A stretch of DNA of 64,000 nucleotides from Nitrospirota bacterium. GTDB taxonomy: Bacteria > Nitrospirota > Thermodesulfovibrionia > Thermodesulfovibrionales > JdFR-88. The notes below the pieces were generated by a model. It was not told the origin of the DNA, ran no database searches, and was given only the letters and a program-made list of their open reading frames with translations. Positions 17,014 to 25,584 of the stretch are shown in pieces. A program made the translations under genes and the position numbers. Location of the stretch: contig JAKBYX010000007.1 of NCBI GenBank assembly GCA_021840255.1, positions 61,551 through 125,550 of the forward strand, given 5' to 3'. Each line of letters begins with the position of its first letter. Within the stretch, counting starts at the first letter, position 1.

Positions 17014-18723
17014 ATGCCTAAGATCGCTATTGATCCCATAACCAGGATCGAGGGACATCTGAGAGTCGAGGCGCAGGTGGACGGGGGGCAGGTAAAGGAC
17101 GCATGGTCATCCAGCACAATGTTCAGGGGCATCGAGCTAATACTTAAGAACAGGGACCCTCGGGACGCCTGGGCGTTCGCCCAGAGGATATGAGGCGTTT
17201 GAACGACGGTTCACGCCACCAGCTCCGTGAGAGCTGTAGAAAACGCGCTTCAGATAACGATACCGGACAATGCAAGGATCATCAGGAACATTATCACGGG
17301 CATTCAGTATGTGCAGGATCACACCATCCATTTTTACCACCTGCACGCCCTGGACTGGGTTGACATTGTCAGCGCCCTGAAGGCGGACCCGGGCAAGACC
17401 TCTGACCTTGCCCAGTCCATCTCGGACTGGCACAACTCCAGCAAGACCTATTTCGCCGGGGTGCAGGACAAGCTCAAGTCGTTTGTGGAAGGGGGCCAGT
17501 TGGGCCTCTTCGCCAACGCATACTGGGGACATCCGGCCTACAAGTTGCCGCCGGAGGCCAACCTGATGGCGGTGGCGCATTACCTTGAGGCCCTGGACTG
17601 GCAGAAAAACATCATCCGCATCCATGCCATCCTGGGCAGCAAGAACCCGCACGCGCAGACCTATCTGGTGGGTGGGATGGCAACGGCCATGAACCCGAAT
17701 GACGAGTCCACGCTCAACGCAAACAGCATAGCCCATATGCTGCAGATGGCCCAGACCGCGAAGGAGTTCGTGGAGAAGGTCTATGTGCCAGACCTCTTGG
17801 CCATAGCCTCTTTTTACAAGGACTGGGCGGGCATCGGGGCTGGTGTGGGCAGTTATCTGTCTTATGGCGAGTTCCCTAAAGACAACGTCTCAAATACGGA
17901 CAACCTCTTTTTGCCCAGAGGCAGGATACTGGAGAAGGACCTGTCGAAGGTCCATCCGGTGGACCAGCAGAAGGTGGCCGAGTATATAGCCCATTCATGG
18001 TACACCTACCCTGAAGGCAATAACGTCTCAAAGCACCCGTGGGACGGCGTTACGGATTACAAGTACACGGGGCCGAAGCCTCCGTACGAGTTCCTTGACA
18101 CAGACAAGAAATACAGCTGGGTCAAGGCCCCGCGCTACGAGGACAAGCCCATGGAAGTGGGCCCGCTTGCAAGGATGCTTGTGGCGTACGCGTCCGGCCA
18201 CCAGAGAGTAAAGGAAGTTGTGGATGGCGCCCTGAAGAAACTGGGCGTGGGGCCTGCGGCGCTCTTTTCGACCCTGGGCAGGACAGCGGCAAGGGGGATC
18301 GAAACCCTTGTGGTGGCCGAGGCGCTGCCGGACTGGATAGGCCAGCTTGCCGGTAACATGAAGAAGGGGGATCTGCGCATACACGACAACTCGAAGTGGG
18401 AGCCTTCCACATGGCCCTCCGAGGCCAAGGGCTACGGCTTCCACGAGGCGCCGCGCGGTTCTCTCTGCCATTGGGTAAGGATCAAGGACGGCAAGATATC
18501 CAATTACCAGTGCGTGGTCCCCGGCACGTGGAACGCCTCTCCCAGGGACGCCAAGGGGCAAAGGGGGCCGTATGAGACGGCGCTCATTGGCACCCCCGTG
18601 GCGAAACCGGAGGAGCCTCTGGAGATATTGCGTACGGTGCACTCGTTTGACCCCTGCCTTGCCTGCGCCGTTCACGTAACCGACGTAAACAGGAAAGAGC
18701 TTCTCAAGGTGAAGGTATCTTGA
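17014..18723 (+). CDS. [NiFe] hydrogenase large subunit with two in-frame TGA codons (predicted U-x-x-U selenoprotein)
   Basis: A 569-residue catalytic subunit when two TGA codons are read through. The ATG at 17014 starts [20 protein letters not shown], the standard N-terminus. At 17191-17193 and 17200-17202, TGA occupies exactly the two cysteine positions of the family motif R-I-C-G-V-C-T-x-x-H. The flanking residues (R-I before, G-V between, T-T-V-H-A after) are conserved. The frame then stays open to 18723 with all later signatures, including [21 protein letters not shown] and the C-terminal nickel motif DPCLACAVH, followed by a 15-residue tail for protease removal. Selenocysteine at both sites is the best explanation. 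One terminal and one bridging Ni ligand would be Sec. An internal GTG at 17227 would give a product lacking the motif. cyt b and the maturation protease follow. Confidence 0.92.
17220..17236 (+). promoter_or_regulatory. Candidate bacterial SECIS hairpin in the hydrogenase large-subunit mRNA
   Basis: CAGCTC (17220-17225) pairs perfectly with GAGCTG (17231-17236) around the loop CGTGA. The loop begins 32 bases after the first TGA and 23 bases after the second. Both are within the short downstream spacing used by bacterial SECIS elements, and a G lies at the start of the loop, as is typical. A bulged C would allow one further A-U pair below. One hairpin may serve both codons. Confidence 0.55.
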
Positions 18724-18741
18724 GGAAGGGAGGACGCCAAA

Positions 18742-19404
18742 ATGGCTGCTGAGCGGAAGAGGACTTATATCTGGGAGATCCCGGTCCGGTTGACCCACTG
18801 GGTCAATTTCTTCGCTATCATCTTCCTTTCGGTAACGGGGATATACATTGGCGGGCCTTTTATCCATCCCACCTCCGATCAGAGCTTTACAATGGGCTGG
18901 ATGAGGTTTATCCACCTGGTTGCGGGCTATACGCTCCTGATGATGATCGTCATCAGGGTCTACTGGTCTTTTGCCGGTAACAGGTACGCCAACTGGCGGG
19001 TTTTTTTGCCGCTTACCGGGAGGCAGAGGCACGACCTGGGCGACGCCACGAAATATTACCTTTTCGTGAGCAAAAAACCCCCGTACGCCGCCGGGCACAC
19101 CATGTGCGCGGGGATCGCCTATTTTGTGCTTTTTCTACTGTTTTTGTTCCAGATATTTTCCGGGTTTGCGCTTTTTTCGTACAACAGCCCGGGGCTTGTC
19201 CACCAGGTCCTGGGCGGGTGGCTGACTTCGCTCATGAATATCCAGGCGATCAGGTTCTGGCACCATATGGTCATGTATTTCATATGGGTGATAGCCCTTA
19301 TTCATGTGTATCTGGCCGTCTGGCTTGATTCCGTTGAGGGCAACGGGCTTATGGGCTCCATCTTCGGGGGCTACAAGTTCATAACAGGCAAGGAGTGGGA
19401 ATGA
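18742..19404 (+). CDS. Hydrogenase cytochrome b subunit (HyaC/HupC type)
   Basis: A 220-residue di-haem b-type membrane protein that anchors the hydrogenase and passes electrons to the quinone pool. Four membrane segments are evident (about residues 18-40, 55-75, 115-140 and 168-190). Candidate haem-ligand histidines occur in RLTHWVNF, RFIHLVAGY and RFWHHMVMYFIW-ALIHVYLAVW. It sits 18 bases after the large subunit behind a GGAAGGGAGG site. Its presence shows this is a respiratory, membrane-bound enzyme rather than a soluble ferredoxin-linked one. Confidence 0.92.
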   Translation: MAAERKRTYIWEIPVRLTHWVNFFAIIFLSVTGIYIGGPFIHPTSDQSFTMGWMRFIHLVAGYTLLMMIVIRVYWSFAGNRYANWRVFLPLTGRQRHDLGDATKYYLFVSKKPPYAAGHTMCAGIAYFVLFLLFLFQIFSGFALFSYNSPGLVHQVLGGWLTSLMNIQAIRFWHHMVMYFIWVIALIHVYLAVWLDSVEGNGLMGSIFGGYKFITGKEWE

Positions 19405-19437
19405 TGGACGCTGCCCCGAAGGGGAAGTTGGTAAAAT

Positions 19438-20046
19438 TTGGATAGATCAACAAACAGCACTGCTGGCCCCGCACAGGCAACTGTAACCGTCCTGGGATTG
19501 GGCAATATCCTCATGGGCGACGAAGGGGCGGGTGTTCGCGCGCTGGACGCTCTCCGGGAACGGTATGAATTCCCGGAGAGCGTCCGTTTTCTGGACGGCG
19601 GAACGCTGGGACTAGACCTTATCTTTTACCTTGAAGACACGGAAAAACTGCTGGTCATCGACGCCATTGATTCAGGCGCGCCCCCCGGCACCATAAAAAT
19701 ACTTGAAGGTCCGGAAATACCCTCGGTGCTTGCCGGAAAATTTTCGGTCCACCAGATAGGCCTGCAGGACCTCTTCTTTGCACTTGACATCATGGAAAAA
19801 AGGCCCTCCCACGCCTGCCTGGTGGGCGTCGTGCCGAAAGTTGTCGATCTGGGGCTGGAGCTTTCCCCGGAGGTAAAAAAAGCGCTTCCAGGCGTTTCGG
19901 ATGCCGTGGTGGGAAGGCTCGGCGGCTGGGGAATAAGCGTAAAGGAAAAAGCGGGCTTTAATTCAAGTGGGAAGCGGGCAAGTGGGAAGCGGGCTGCAAG
20001 TGGCAGGCGGACAAGTTGGGAAAACAAACGGGGTGATGTAAGATAA
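19438..20046 (+). CDS. hyaD: Hydrogenase maturation endopeptidase (HyaD/HupD family)
   Basis: A 202-residue protein whose first 160 residues are the HycI/HyaD fold. GLGNILMGDEGAGVRAL carries the nickel-binding Asp/Glu, and FLDGGTLGLDLIFYLE and HQIGLQDLF match the family. It cleaves the C-terminal tail after the His of DPCxxCAVH once nickel is inserted, and the adjacent large subunit has such a tail. Only a TTG at 19438 is available as start, because an in-frame stop lies at 19432. An ATG overlapping the previous stop is in another frame and closes at once. The last 35 residues are a Ser/Gly/Lys/Arg-rich tail encoded by imperfect AAGTGGGAAGCGGGC repeats, so the real domain ends earlier. Confidence 0.88.
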   Translation: MDRSTNSTAGPAQATVTVLGLGNILMGDEGAGVRALDALRERYEFPESVRFLDGGTLGLDLIFYLEDTEKLLVIDAIDSGAPPGTIKILEGPEIPSVLAGKFSVHQIGLQDLFFALDIMEKRPSHACLVGVVPKVVDLGLELSPEVKKALPGVSDAVVGRLGGWGISVKEKAGFNSSGKRASGKRAASGRRTSWENKRGDVR

Positions 20047-20049
20047 AAT

Positions 20050-20286
20050 ATGTGCCTGGCCATACCTTCAAAGATAATCGTCAAAAACGGTTTCGAGGCC
20101 ACGGTGGACATCTACGGAGCAAGAAGGAAGGTAAACCTGATGCTCCTTCCTGAGGACGCCTCCGTGGGGGAATACGTGCTCGTCCATGCAGGGTTCGCCA
20201 TCCAGAAAATAGACGACGCCGCAGCCAAGGACGCAATCGGCCTCATAGATGAGATACTAAAAACCCTCGAACAGGAAGACGCATAA
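20050..20286 (+). CDS. hypC: Hydrogenase assembly chaperone HypC/HupF
   Basis: A 78-residue protein beginning MCLAIPSKI. Its N-terminal Met-Cys is essential for HypC proteins, which carry the Fe(CN)2CO unit with HypD and bind the large-subunit precursor. The sequence continues with the typical beta-barrel (ATVDIYGARRKVNLMLLPEDASVGEYVLVHAGFAI, seen in parts) and the C-terminal helix LIDEIL. It follows the protease by four bases. The other Hyp proteins (A, B, D, E, F) are not in this window. Confidence 0.95.
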   Translation: MCLAIPSKIIVKNGFEATVDIYGARRKVNLMLLPEDASVGEYVLVHAGFAIQKIDDAAAKDAIGLIDEILKTLEQEDA

Positions 20287-20345
20287 CAAAAAGGCCGATC
20301 TTGCGGTTCCTTGTCTTTTTCGCTGTTTTCTCATAAACTAACCTG

Positions 20346-20996
20346 ATGCTTGCCGTGGTCCTCGCGGGTGGGGAGAACAAAAGGCTCCCCGTCACAAAAG
20401 GCCTCATCGATATCGGTGGCAGGAGGCTCATAGAGACCATCCTTGACCGCCTCGCCGCCTATTTTGACAGGCTGGCAATAAGCACGAACGAGCCAGAAAA
20501 ATATTTCTATCTGGGTGTCCCGCTGGTAGGGGATGTCTACCCTGTGCGGGGGCCGATGACGGGCATATTTTCGGTCCTGTCGTGGATGGAGGATGCGGAT
20601 GGGCAGGCCTTTTTTGTTGCCTGCGACATGCCTTCCATAAATGTTGAGCTTGCGGCCAGGCTGTATGAAACAAGGACCTCCGGGTGGGATGTTCTGGCCC
20701 CTCTCTGGCAGGGGCGGCCGGAGCCACTTTTTTCGTTCTATAGTTCGCGGTGCCTGCCGTTGCTTGAAAAAAGTATCCTGGCCGGACTAAACGGTGAGAA
20801 GGAATTATCGCTTCGGAAGTTCCTGGAGACGGCTTCCACCCGTTTCCTTGAGGAAGATGCCGTAAAAGAGATTGACCCCCAGGGACGCTCATTTATTAAC
20901 ATTAATACAGAGGATGATCTGAAGAGCGCAATGGAGACGGCATTTAATAATAAACATAAAAAAAAGCCTGTCAGGACGCAGCAGGAGGTATTCTAA
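20346..20996 (+). CDS. MobA-like molybdenum cofactor guanylyltransferase
   Basis: A 216-residue nucleotidyltransferase of the MobA family. The N-terminal VVLAGGENKRLPVTKGL is the NTP-binding loop and Lys. VGDVYPVRGPMTGIFSVL and VACDMPSIN carry the metal-binding Asp, and PLWQGRPEPLFSFYS is typical. MobA attaches GMP to molybdopterin for molybdo- or tungsto-enzymes such as formate dehydrogenase. The final 25 residues are Lys-rich and probably non-conserved. A related NTP-transferase role cannot be excluded. It lies between hypC and the tatA-like gene, possibly as part of a module for exported metalloenzymes. Confidence 0.82.
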   Translation: MLAVVLAGGENKRLPVTKGLIDIGGRRLIETILDRLAAYFDRLAISTNEPEKYFYLGVPLVGDVYPVRGPMTGIFSVLSWMEDADGQAFFVACDMPSINVELAARLYETRTSGWDVLAPLWQGRPEPLFSFYSSRCLPLLEKSILAGLNGEKELSLRKFLETASTRFLEEDAVKEIDPQGRSFININTEDDLKSAMETAFNNKHKKKPVRTQQEVF

Positions 20997-21084
20997 AATG
21001 GGCAGCGAGCGTACCGCGAAGGGCAAGCGAGCGGACTATGACTAATAGAAAATTCCCTACATTCGATGCCCGGAGGGCATAAAA

Positions 21085-21267
21085 ATCGGCGATCTGCTGA
21101 TCATCCTTCTGATCGTACTTTTGGCGGCCGGGAGATCCAGGCTCAGGGAAGTCGCTGGAGGCCTTGGCGCGGCCGTAAAAAATTTCAGGCGGGAGGCCTC
21201 GGGGCGGGGCGAGATCAACATCACGCCGCCTGGCGGAAGTCCACGGAAAAGGAAGCCGGGCCGGTAA
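21085..21267 (+). CDS. tatA: TatA/TatE-like translocase protein with non-canonical start codon
   Basis: A frame of about 60 codons encodes IGDLLIILLIVLLAAGRSRL, then REVAGGLGAAVKNFRRE and a basic Gly/Pro-rich tail. This is the TatA pattern: a short N-terminal membrane helix, a hinge glycine, an amphipathic helix and a charged tail. A stop at 21046 bounds the frame, and no ATG, GTG or TTG exists before the helix. Candidate starts are ATC at 21085, seven bases after GGAGGG (21072-21077), or ATA at 21079. An ATG at 21066 is in another frame and gives a meaningless product. A Tat component near the Tat-exported hydrogenase makes functional sense. A sequencing error at the start codon is the alternative. 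Confidence 0.68.
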   Translation: MGDLLIILLIVLLAAGRSRLREVAGGLGAAVKNFRREASGRGEINITPPGGSPRKRKPGR

Positions 21268-21331
21268 AAGAAAAAGATGCGGATTTCCAGGCGGGAAAAT
21301 ATTTTTAAGGATAGATGAAGGGAATGATTTA

Positions 21332-22435
21332 ATGTTGAGAGGACAGGAAGCCAGGATAGACCTAGACGCCCTGGCCGGCAATCTTGAAAAAATAAAATCC
21401 CTCCATGGGGGGGTGCCGGGAAAAGGCGGGGATGTGATCGCGGTGGTCAAGGCCGACGCCTACGGACACGGGGCGGTGCGGGTAGCAAAGAGACTCCAGA
21501 AAGAGGGTGTTTTATCCCTTGCGGTTGCCTACGGGTCAGAGGCCAGGACGCTGAGGGAAGAAGGGGTTAAGAGCCCCATACTCTTGCTTTTTGATGAGGA
21601 GCCGCAGCCTGCTTTTGACCTGGGGCTCACACCGGTGGTCCATTCAAAGAAGTCGGCCAGGCGCTTTTCCAGAGAGGCTCAGAAACGGGGAAGGGAGCTG
21701 GCCGTCCACGTCAAAGTGGATACGGGCATGGGAAGGATGGGGCTTTTTGGCGATGATGTTTTTTTGGCAAAGGAAGTAGCGGAGATCGCATCCCTGCCTG
21801 GAATACGGGTGGAGGGGCTAATGAGCCATTTTTCGGAGCTGGGGCCGGACAATATGGGTTTTGCACGGCTGCAGCTGGAAAAATTCAACTCGCTCAGAAA
21901 TGAGCTTGCGCTCAAGGGTCTGCGCCCCTTTGCGCATATCTCCAGCAGCGCTGGGGCCCTGCTGTTACCGGAGGCACATCTGGATGCGCTGAGGGTGGGG
22001 CTTATTTTGTACGGGGCTTCTCCATTTGAGGGGGACAAGACCGGCCTCAAGCCAGTGATGAACATAAAGACCAGGATCATCCTTATAAAAAAGTTCGGCA
22101 AGGGCCAGCCGGTAAGCTATGACAGGACGTTCATTACTGCGCGCGAGTCCCTTATAGCGGTCATGCCCGTTGGCTACGCGGACGGATATTCAAGGGCCCT
22201 CTCAAACAAAGGGTACGCCATGGTGAGGGGAAAGAAGGCCCGTGTGGCCGGAAGGGTCTGCATGGACCTTACAATGCTGGATGTGACGGCTATTAAAGGG
22301 GTTTCGGAGGGTGATGAGGTGGTGCTCCTAGGAGACGGGGTGACGGGAGGGGAGCTTGCGGACCTGGCCGGGACCAACCCTTATGAAATAATGACCTCTC
22401 TGGGGGGCCATGCCAGGAGGTCCTTCTCTGTATAG
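21332..22435 (+). CDS. alr: Alanine racemase
   Basis: A 367-residue PLP enzyme that makes D-alanine for peptidoglycan. The PLP lysine lies in AVVKADAYGHGAVRVA (about residue 39). HVKVDTGMGRMGLF and the catalytic-tyrosine region near the C-terminus (VGYADGYSRALSNKG, GRVCMDLTMLDVT) are clear. The length is normal. Its 3' end overlaps the start of the following mlaE-like gene by 26 bases, which suggests co-transcription. Confidence 0.96.
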   Translation: MLRGQEARIDLDALAGNLEKIKSLHGGVPGKGGDVIAVVKADAYGHGAVRVAKRLQKEGVLSLAVAYGSEARTLREEGVKSPILLLFDEEPQPAFDLGLTPVVHSKKSARRFSREAQKRGRELAVHVKVDTGMGRMGLFGDDVFLAKEVAEIASLPGIRVEGLMSHFSELGPDNMGFARLQLEKFNSLRNELALKGLRPFAHISSSAGALLLPEAHLDALRVGLILYGASPFEGDKTGLKPVMNIKTRIILIKKFGKGQPVSYDRTFITARESLIAVMPVGYADGYSRALSNKGYAMVRGKKARVAGRVCMDLTMLDVTAIKGVSEGDEVVLLGDGVTGGELADLAGTNPYEIMTSLGGHARRSFSV

Positions 22436-23201
22436 GCTTCTGGAGTTTCTGGGTTCCGCATGCATCAGGTTCACCAGGACGCTGGGGAGCGTGCTGATCC
22501 TGTTTGCCGAGACCTTAAAGGAGATGCTTTTCCCTCCTTTTGAAATAAAAAACACCTTTAAACAGATGCAGGAAGTCGGCATAAAGAGTGTGCCGGTTGT
22601 CATTATAACGGCGGTGTTTACCGGGATGGTCCTGGCCTTTCAGACCTTCACGGGTTTTAAAAGGTTCGGGGCCGAGGCCCTTGTGGGCACGGTCGTGGCG
22701 CTTTCCATGACAAGGGAAATGGGCCCCGTCCTTACGGGGCTGGTCGTCGCAGGCAGGGCCGGAGCTGCCATGGCCGCGGAACTGGGCACCATGCGCGTGA
22801 CCGAACAGATAGACGCCCTTGAGACGCTTTCGACAAGCCCGGTCAAATATCTCATAGTCCCAAGGTTTGTCGCTTCCATGATCATGCTGCCATGCCTCAC
22901 GATCATCGCGGATATGCTGGGAATCTTGGGTGGGTACGCCATAGCGGTCTGGCTTTACGGAATGAGCTCCGCCCTTTACTGGCGCAGGGCCTGGAATTAC
23001 CTGGAGATGAACGATATCTACGGCGGGCTCGCGAAGGCCTGTTTTTTTGGCGCGGCCATCGCTATCGTATGCTGTTACAGGGGTTTTTATACCGAGGGAG
23101 GGGCCGAAGGCGTCGGCAAGGCAACAACGGGGGCGGTCGTCATGTCCTTTATGACCATATTGATATCGGACTATTTCCTGGGGGCCTGGTTGCTAAAATG
23201 A
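22410..23201 (+). CDS. mlaE: MlaE-family ABC transporter permease
   Basis: A 263-residue membrane protein of the MlaE/YrbE family, the permease of an ABC system that moves phospholipids between inner and outer membranes. Five to six hydrophobic segments are present. Family segments are MVLAFQTFTGFKRFGAE, TREMGPVLTGLVVAGRAGAA and AELGTMRVTEQIDALE. It overlaps alr and is followed by the ATPase (mlaF) and MCE protein (mlaD). The cluster lacks recognisable mlaB and mlaC genes here. Confidence 0.93.
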   Translation: MPGGPSLYRLLEFLGSACIRFTRTLGSVLILFAETLKEMLFPPFEIKNTFKQMQEVGIKSVPVVIITAVFTGMVLAFQTFTGFKRFGAEALVGTVVALSMTREMGPVLTGLVVAGRAGAAMAAELGTMRVTEQIDALETLSTSPVKYLIVPRFVASMIMLPCLTIIADMLGILGGYAIAVWLYGMSSALYWRRAWNYLEMNDIYGGLAKACFFGAAIAIVCCYRGFYTEGGAEGVGKATTGAVVMSFMTILISDYFLGAWLLK

Positions 23202-23229
23202 ATGGCGGGCGTAACCAGGAAGGAATACA

Positions 23230-23994
23230 ATGATAGAAGTCTCCGGGCTGCACAAATCCTTTGGCTCCCACCACGTGCTGCGCGGGGTGGACCTTCTGGT
23301 GGAGGACGGCCAGAGCATGGTGGTTATCGGGGGCAGCGGTTCTGGAAAAAGCGTGCTTATTAAGCATATAATAGGTCTTCTTAAACCGGACAAAGGCTCG
23401 GTATTCGTAGACGGAGAGGACATAACGGGGCTTGACGCAAGGCATTTGTACGAGGTCCGCAGGAAGTTCGGCATGCTTTTTCAGGGTGCGGCTTTGTTCG
23501 ACTCCATGACAGTATGGGAAAATGTGAGCTTTGCGCTTACAAGAAGCGGAATGAAACCCAAGGAGGCCAAGGAAGTGGCGATTGAAAAGCTCCGTCTGGT
23601 GGGACTCTCCGGCATTGAGGACCTCATGCCATCGGAGCTTTCGGGCGGCATGCGCAAGCGTGTTGGCCTGGCTAGGGCCATAGCCCATCAGCCGCAGATA
23701 CTGCTTTATGACGAGCCGACCACTGGCATTGACCCCATCATGGCTGATGCCATTAACGATCTTATTATAAAAATGCGCGAGGAACTCAATGTGACTAGCG
23801 TCGCGATAACTCACGACATGCAAAGCGCATACAAGATCGCCGGCCGGATAGCCTTTCTCTACGAGGGGAACATCATCGAGAGCGGAACGCCGGACGAGAT
23901 AAAGAGTACCTCGAACCCTTATACAAAACAGTTCATTACGGGCAGCGCGCAGGGACCCATAAAGATAGAGGGGGTCGAGTTAAAAAGGGCCTGA
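23230..23994 (+). CDS. mlaF: MlaF-family ABC transporter ATPase
   Basis: A 254-residue ATP-binding subunit for the MlaE-like permease. The Walker A motif is GGSGSGKSVLIKHI (about residues 37-50), the Q-loop region is MLFQGAALFDSMTV, the signature is LSGGMRKRVGLARAI, Walker B is ILLYDEPTTGIDP and the switch His is in ITHDMQSA. Stop and next start overlap (TGATG at 23992), so mlaD is translationally coupled. Confidence 0.96.
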   Translation: MIEVSGLHKSFGSHHVLRGVDLLVEDGQSMVVIGGSGSGKSVLIKHIIGLLKPDKGSVFVDGEDITGLDARHLYEVRRKFGMLFQGAALFDSMTVWENVSFALTRSGMKPKEAKEVAIEKLRLVGLSGIEDLMPSELSGGMRKRVGLARAIAHQPQILLYDEPTTGIDPIMADAINDLIIKMREELNVTSVAITHDMQSAYKIAGRIAFLYEGNIIESGTPDEIKSTSNPYTKQFITGSAQGPIKIEGVELKRA

Positions 23995-25466
23995 TGAAAG
24001 CGACCACCGAAGTCAAAGTCGGCGTATTCGCGCTTCTCGTCATTGCGATACTCTCCCTGATGACCTTCTGGGTGGGAGGGCTTGCATGGCTCAAAAAGCC
24101 CGGCTACAAGGTATATGTATATTTTAACAATGTCAGCGGGTTGGAGACGAAGAGCAAGATAAGGGTCGCCGGAGTGGAGGCGGGCTATATAGAAAACATC
24201 GCACTTGTGGACGGCAGGGCAAAACTGACCCTAAGGGTAAACAAGGGTGTTGCCCTCTATTCGGACGCGGAGGCAGGAATAAGCTCAATGGGCCTCCTTG
24301 GTGAAAAATACCTGGAGCTGAAGCCGGGCTCGAAACCCCCTGTCCTTAAGCAGGGAGATACCATAACCAGCGTTATTCAGAGCGTGGACATGGACCAGCT
24401 TTTCAGAAAGCTCTCCTCTCTTTCAGACAGCCTGACCAAGATCACCGGCAAGATAAACGAAGTGCTGTCGCCCGAGCAGATAAACGCGCTCAAGTCGGCC
24501 ATTAACAATGTAAAACTGATCACCGAGAATGTTAACGACGCGGTCGTGCAGGACAATGCCAAGGTGAAGACCACCCTGGACAACGTCAATTCGCTTGTAA
24601 AAGATCTGAACGGAACGGTCAAAAAGAACGACAGGAACATAACGGAGCTGCTCGCCAACCTGAAGGACCTTTCAAGGACACTGGACGAGGAAGCCCCCGG
24701 TGTGCTGGCCAACATCCGGGACACGAGCGGGGCGATCAAAAAACTTGTGGTCCAAAGCCGCCCCGGCATAGAGTCCTTCGTCAACAGCACCAGCCAGATA
24801 GCCACCAATCTGCGTGAGGGCAAGGGCACGATCGGCAAGCTCCTGACGGACCAGACACTGTACAACAACATTAACAGTAGCGTTAAGAGCCTGAACAAGA
24901 CCTTTGGCGCCATAAACCGTTTCAAGGTCTACCTGGACTTCCAGGGGAATTACCTTACCAGGCAGTCAAACGGGGAAGGCACGTTCCTGCTTACCCTGCA
25001 GCCCAATCCTGAACACTACTATATAGTAGGTGTGGTCTCCAATCCCGTCGCGAGGATAGACGATATACAGGTATTTGACCCGCAGACCAATCAGCTTGTG
25101 ACGACATCGGAAAACGTCCATTCGGATATAGAATTCATAGGGCAGTTCGCGCGCAGATTTAAAAATACGGCCCTTCGCATCGGCGTCACCGACAACACCT
25201 TCGGCGCCGGCGTGGACCAGTTCTACATGAACGACAGGCTGAAACTCTCTTTGGACGCATGGGACTTCAGCGCCAAGGAGGCCTTCGCCAAGCACGCCCA
25301 TTTAAGGGCGGGCGCCCAATATTTCCTCTTCAAGAACATCTATCTCAATGCCGGCTGGGACAACCCGCTTAACGCCCACTGGAGCGGACCTTTCATCGGC
25401 GGGGGCCTGAGGTTTGAGGACGAGGACCTGAAATACCTCTTCGGGGTTGCATCGATCAAACCCTGA
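23994..25466 (+). CDS. mlaD: MCE-domain (MlaD-like) substrate-binding protein, long form
   Basis: A 490-residue protein. It has one N-terminal membrane anchor (about residues 8-30), a single MCE domain (about 38-120, including VSGLETKSKIRVAGVEAGYIE and GLLGEKYLELKPG), then a long helical or coiled-coil section of Ser/Asn/Leu-rich repeats (about 130-310). The C-terminal part (about 310-490) resembles a beta-rich outer-membrane-like domain, ending in LKYLFGVASIKP. The periplasmic lipid-carrying hexamer role follows from the family and the mlaEF neighbours. The extra helical and beta-rich regions make it much longer than E. coli MlaD and could span the periplasm, which is an inference. Confidence 0.9.
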   Translation: MKATTEVKVGVFALLVIAILSLMTFWVGGLAWLKKPGYKVYVYFNNVSGLETKSKIRVAGVEAGYIENIALVDGRAKLTLRVNKGVALYSDAEAGISSMGLLGEKYLELKPGSKPPVLKQGDTITSVIQSVDMDQLFRKLSSLSDSLTKITGKINEVLSPEQINALKSAINNVKLITENVNDAVVQDNAKVKTTLDNVNSLVKDLNGTVKKNDRNITELLANLKDLSRTLDEEAPGVLANIRDTSGAIKKLVVQSRPGIESFVNSTSQIATNLREGKGTIGKLLTDQTLYNNINSSVKSLNKTFGAINRFKVYLDFQGNYLTRQSNGEGTFLLTLQPNPEHYYIVGVVSNPVARIDDIQVFDPQTNQLVTTSENVHSDIEFIGQFARRFKNTALRIGVTDNTFGAGVDQFYMNDRLKLSLDAWDFSAKEAFAKHAHLRAGAQYFLFKNIYLNAGWDNPLNAHWSGPFIGGGLRFEDEDLKYLFGVASIKP

Positions 25467-25584
25467 GGGTTTCCCGTTTTTTCAGCTCTTTCCTTTATAA
25501 ATTCGTGCGATAAATTTTCCCACAAAAATTTTTCTGTGTGTTAGATTACGGAAATTTTGTCTATCGTATGCATATACGGAATCT

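Noticed and set aside
17227..18723. A 498-residue hydrogenase large subunit starting at GTG 17227
   Set aside because: It would lack the N-terminal strand and nickel motif that are encoded in frame just upstream. The ATG at 17014 sits three bases after the small-subunit stop, so the full frame with two TGA is the gene.
17014..18723. TGA read as tryptophan or glycine (alternative genetic code)
   Set aside because: Many genes in the window end at TGA (for example mlaF, nfnB, lptE-overlapping leuS and STAS), and no other conserved gene has an internal TGA. Only the two Cys positions of this motif are affected.
21066..21308. ATG-started 80-codon ORF between mobA and alr
   Set aside because: Its product has no TatA or other pattern. 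The TatA-like frame lies in another phase in the same bases.
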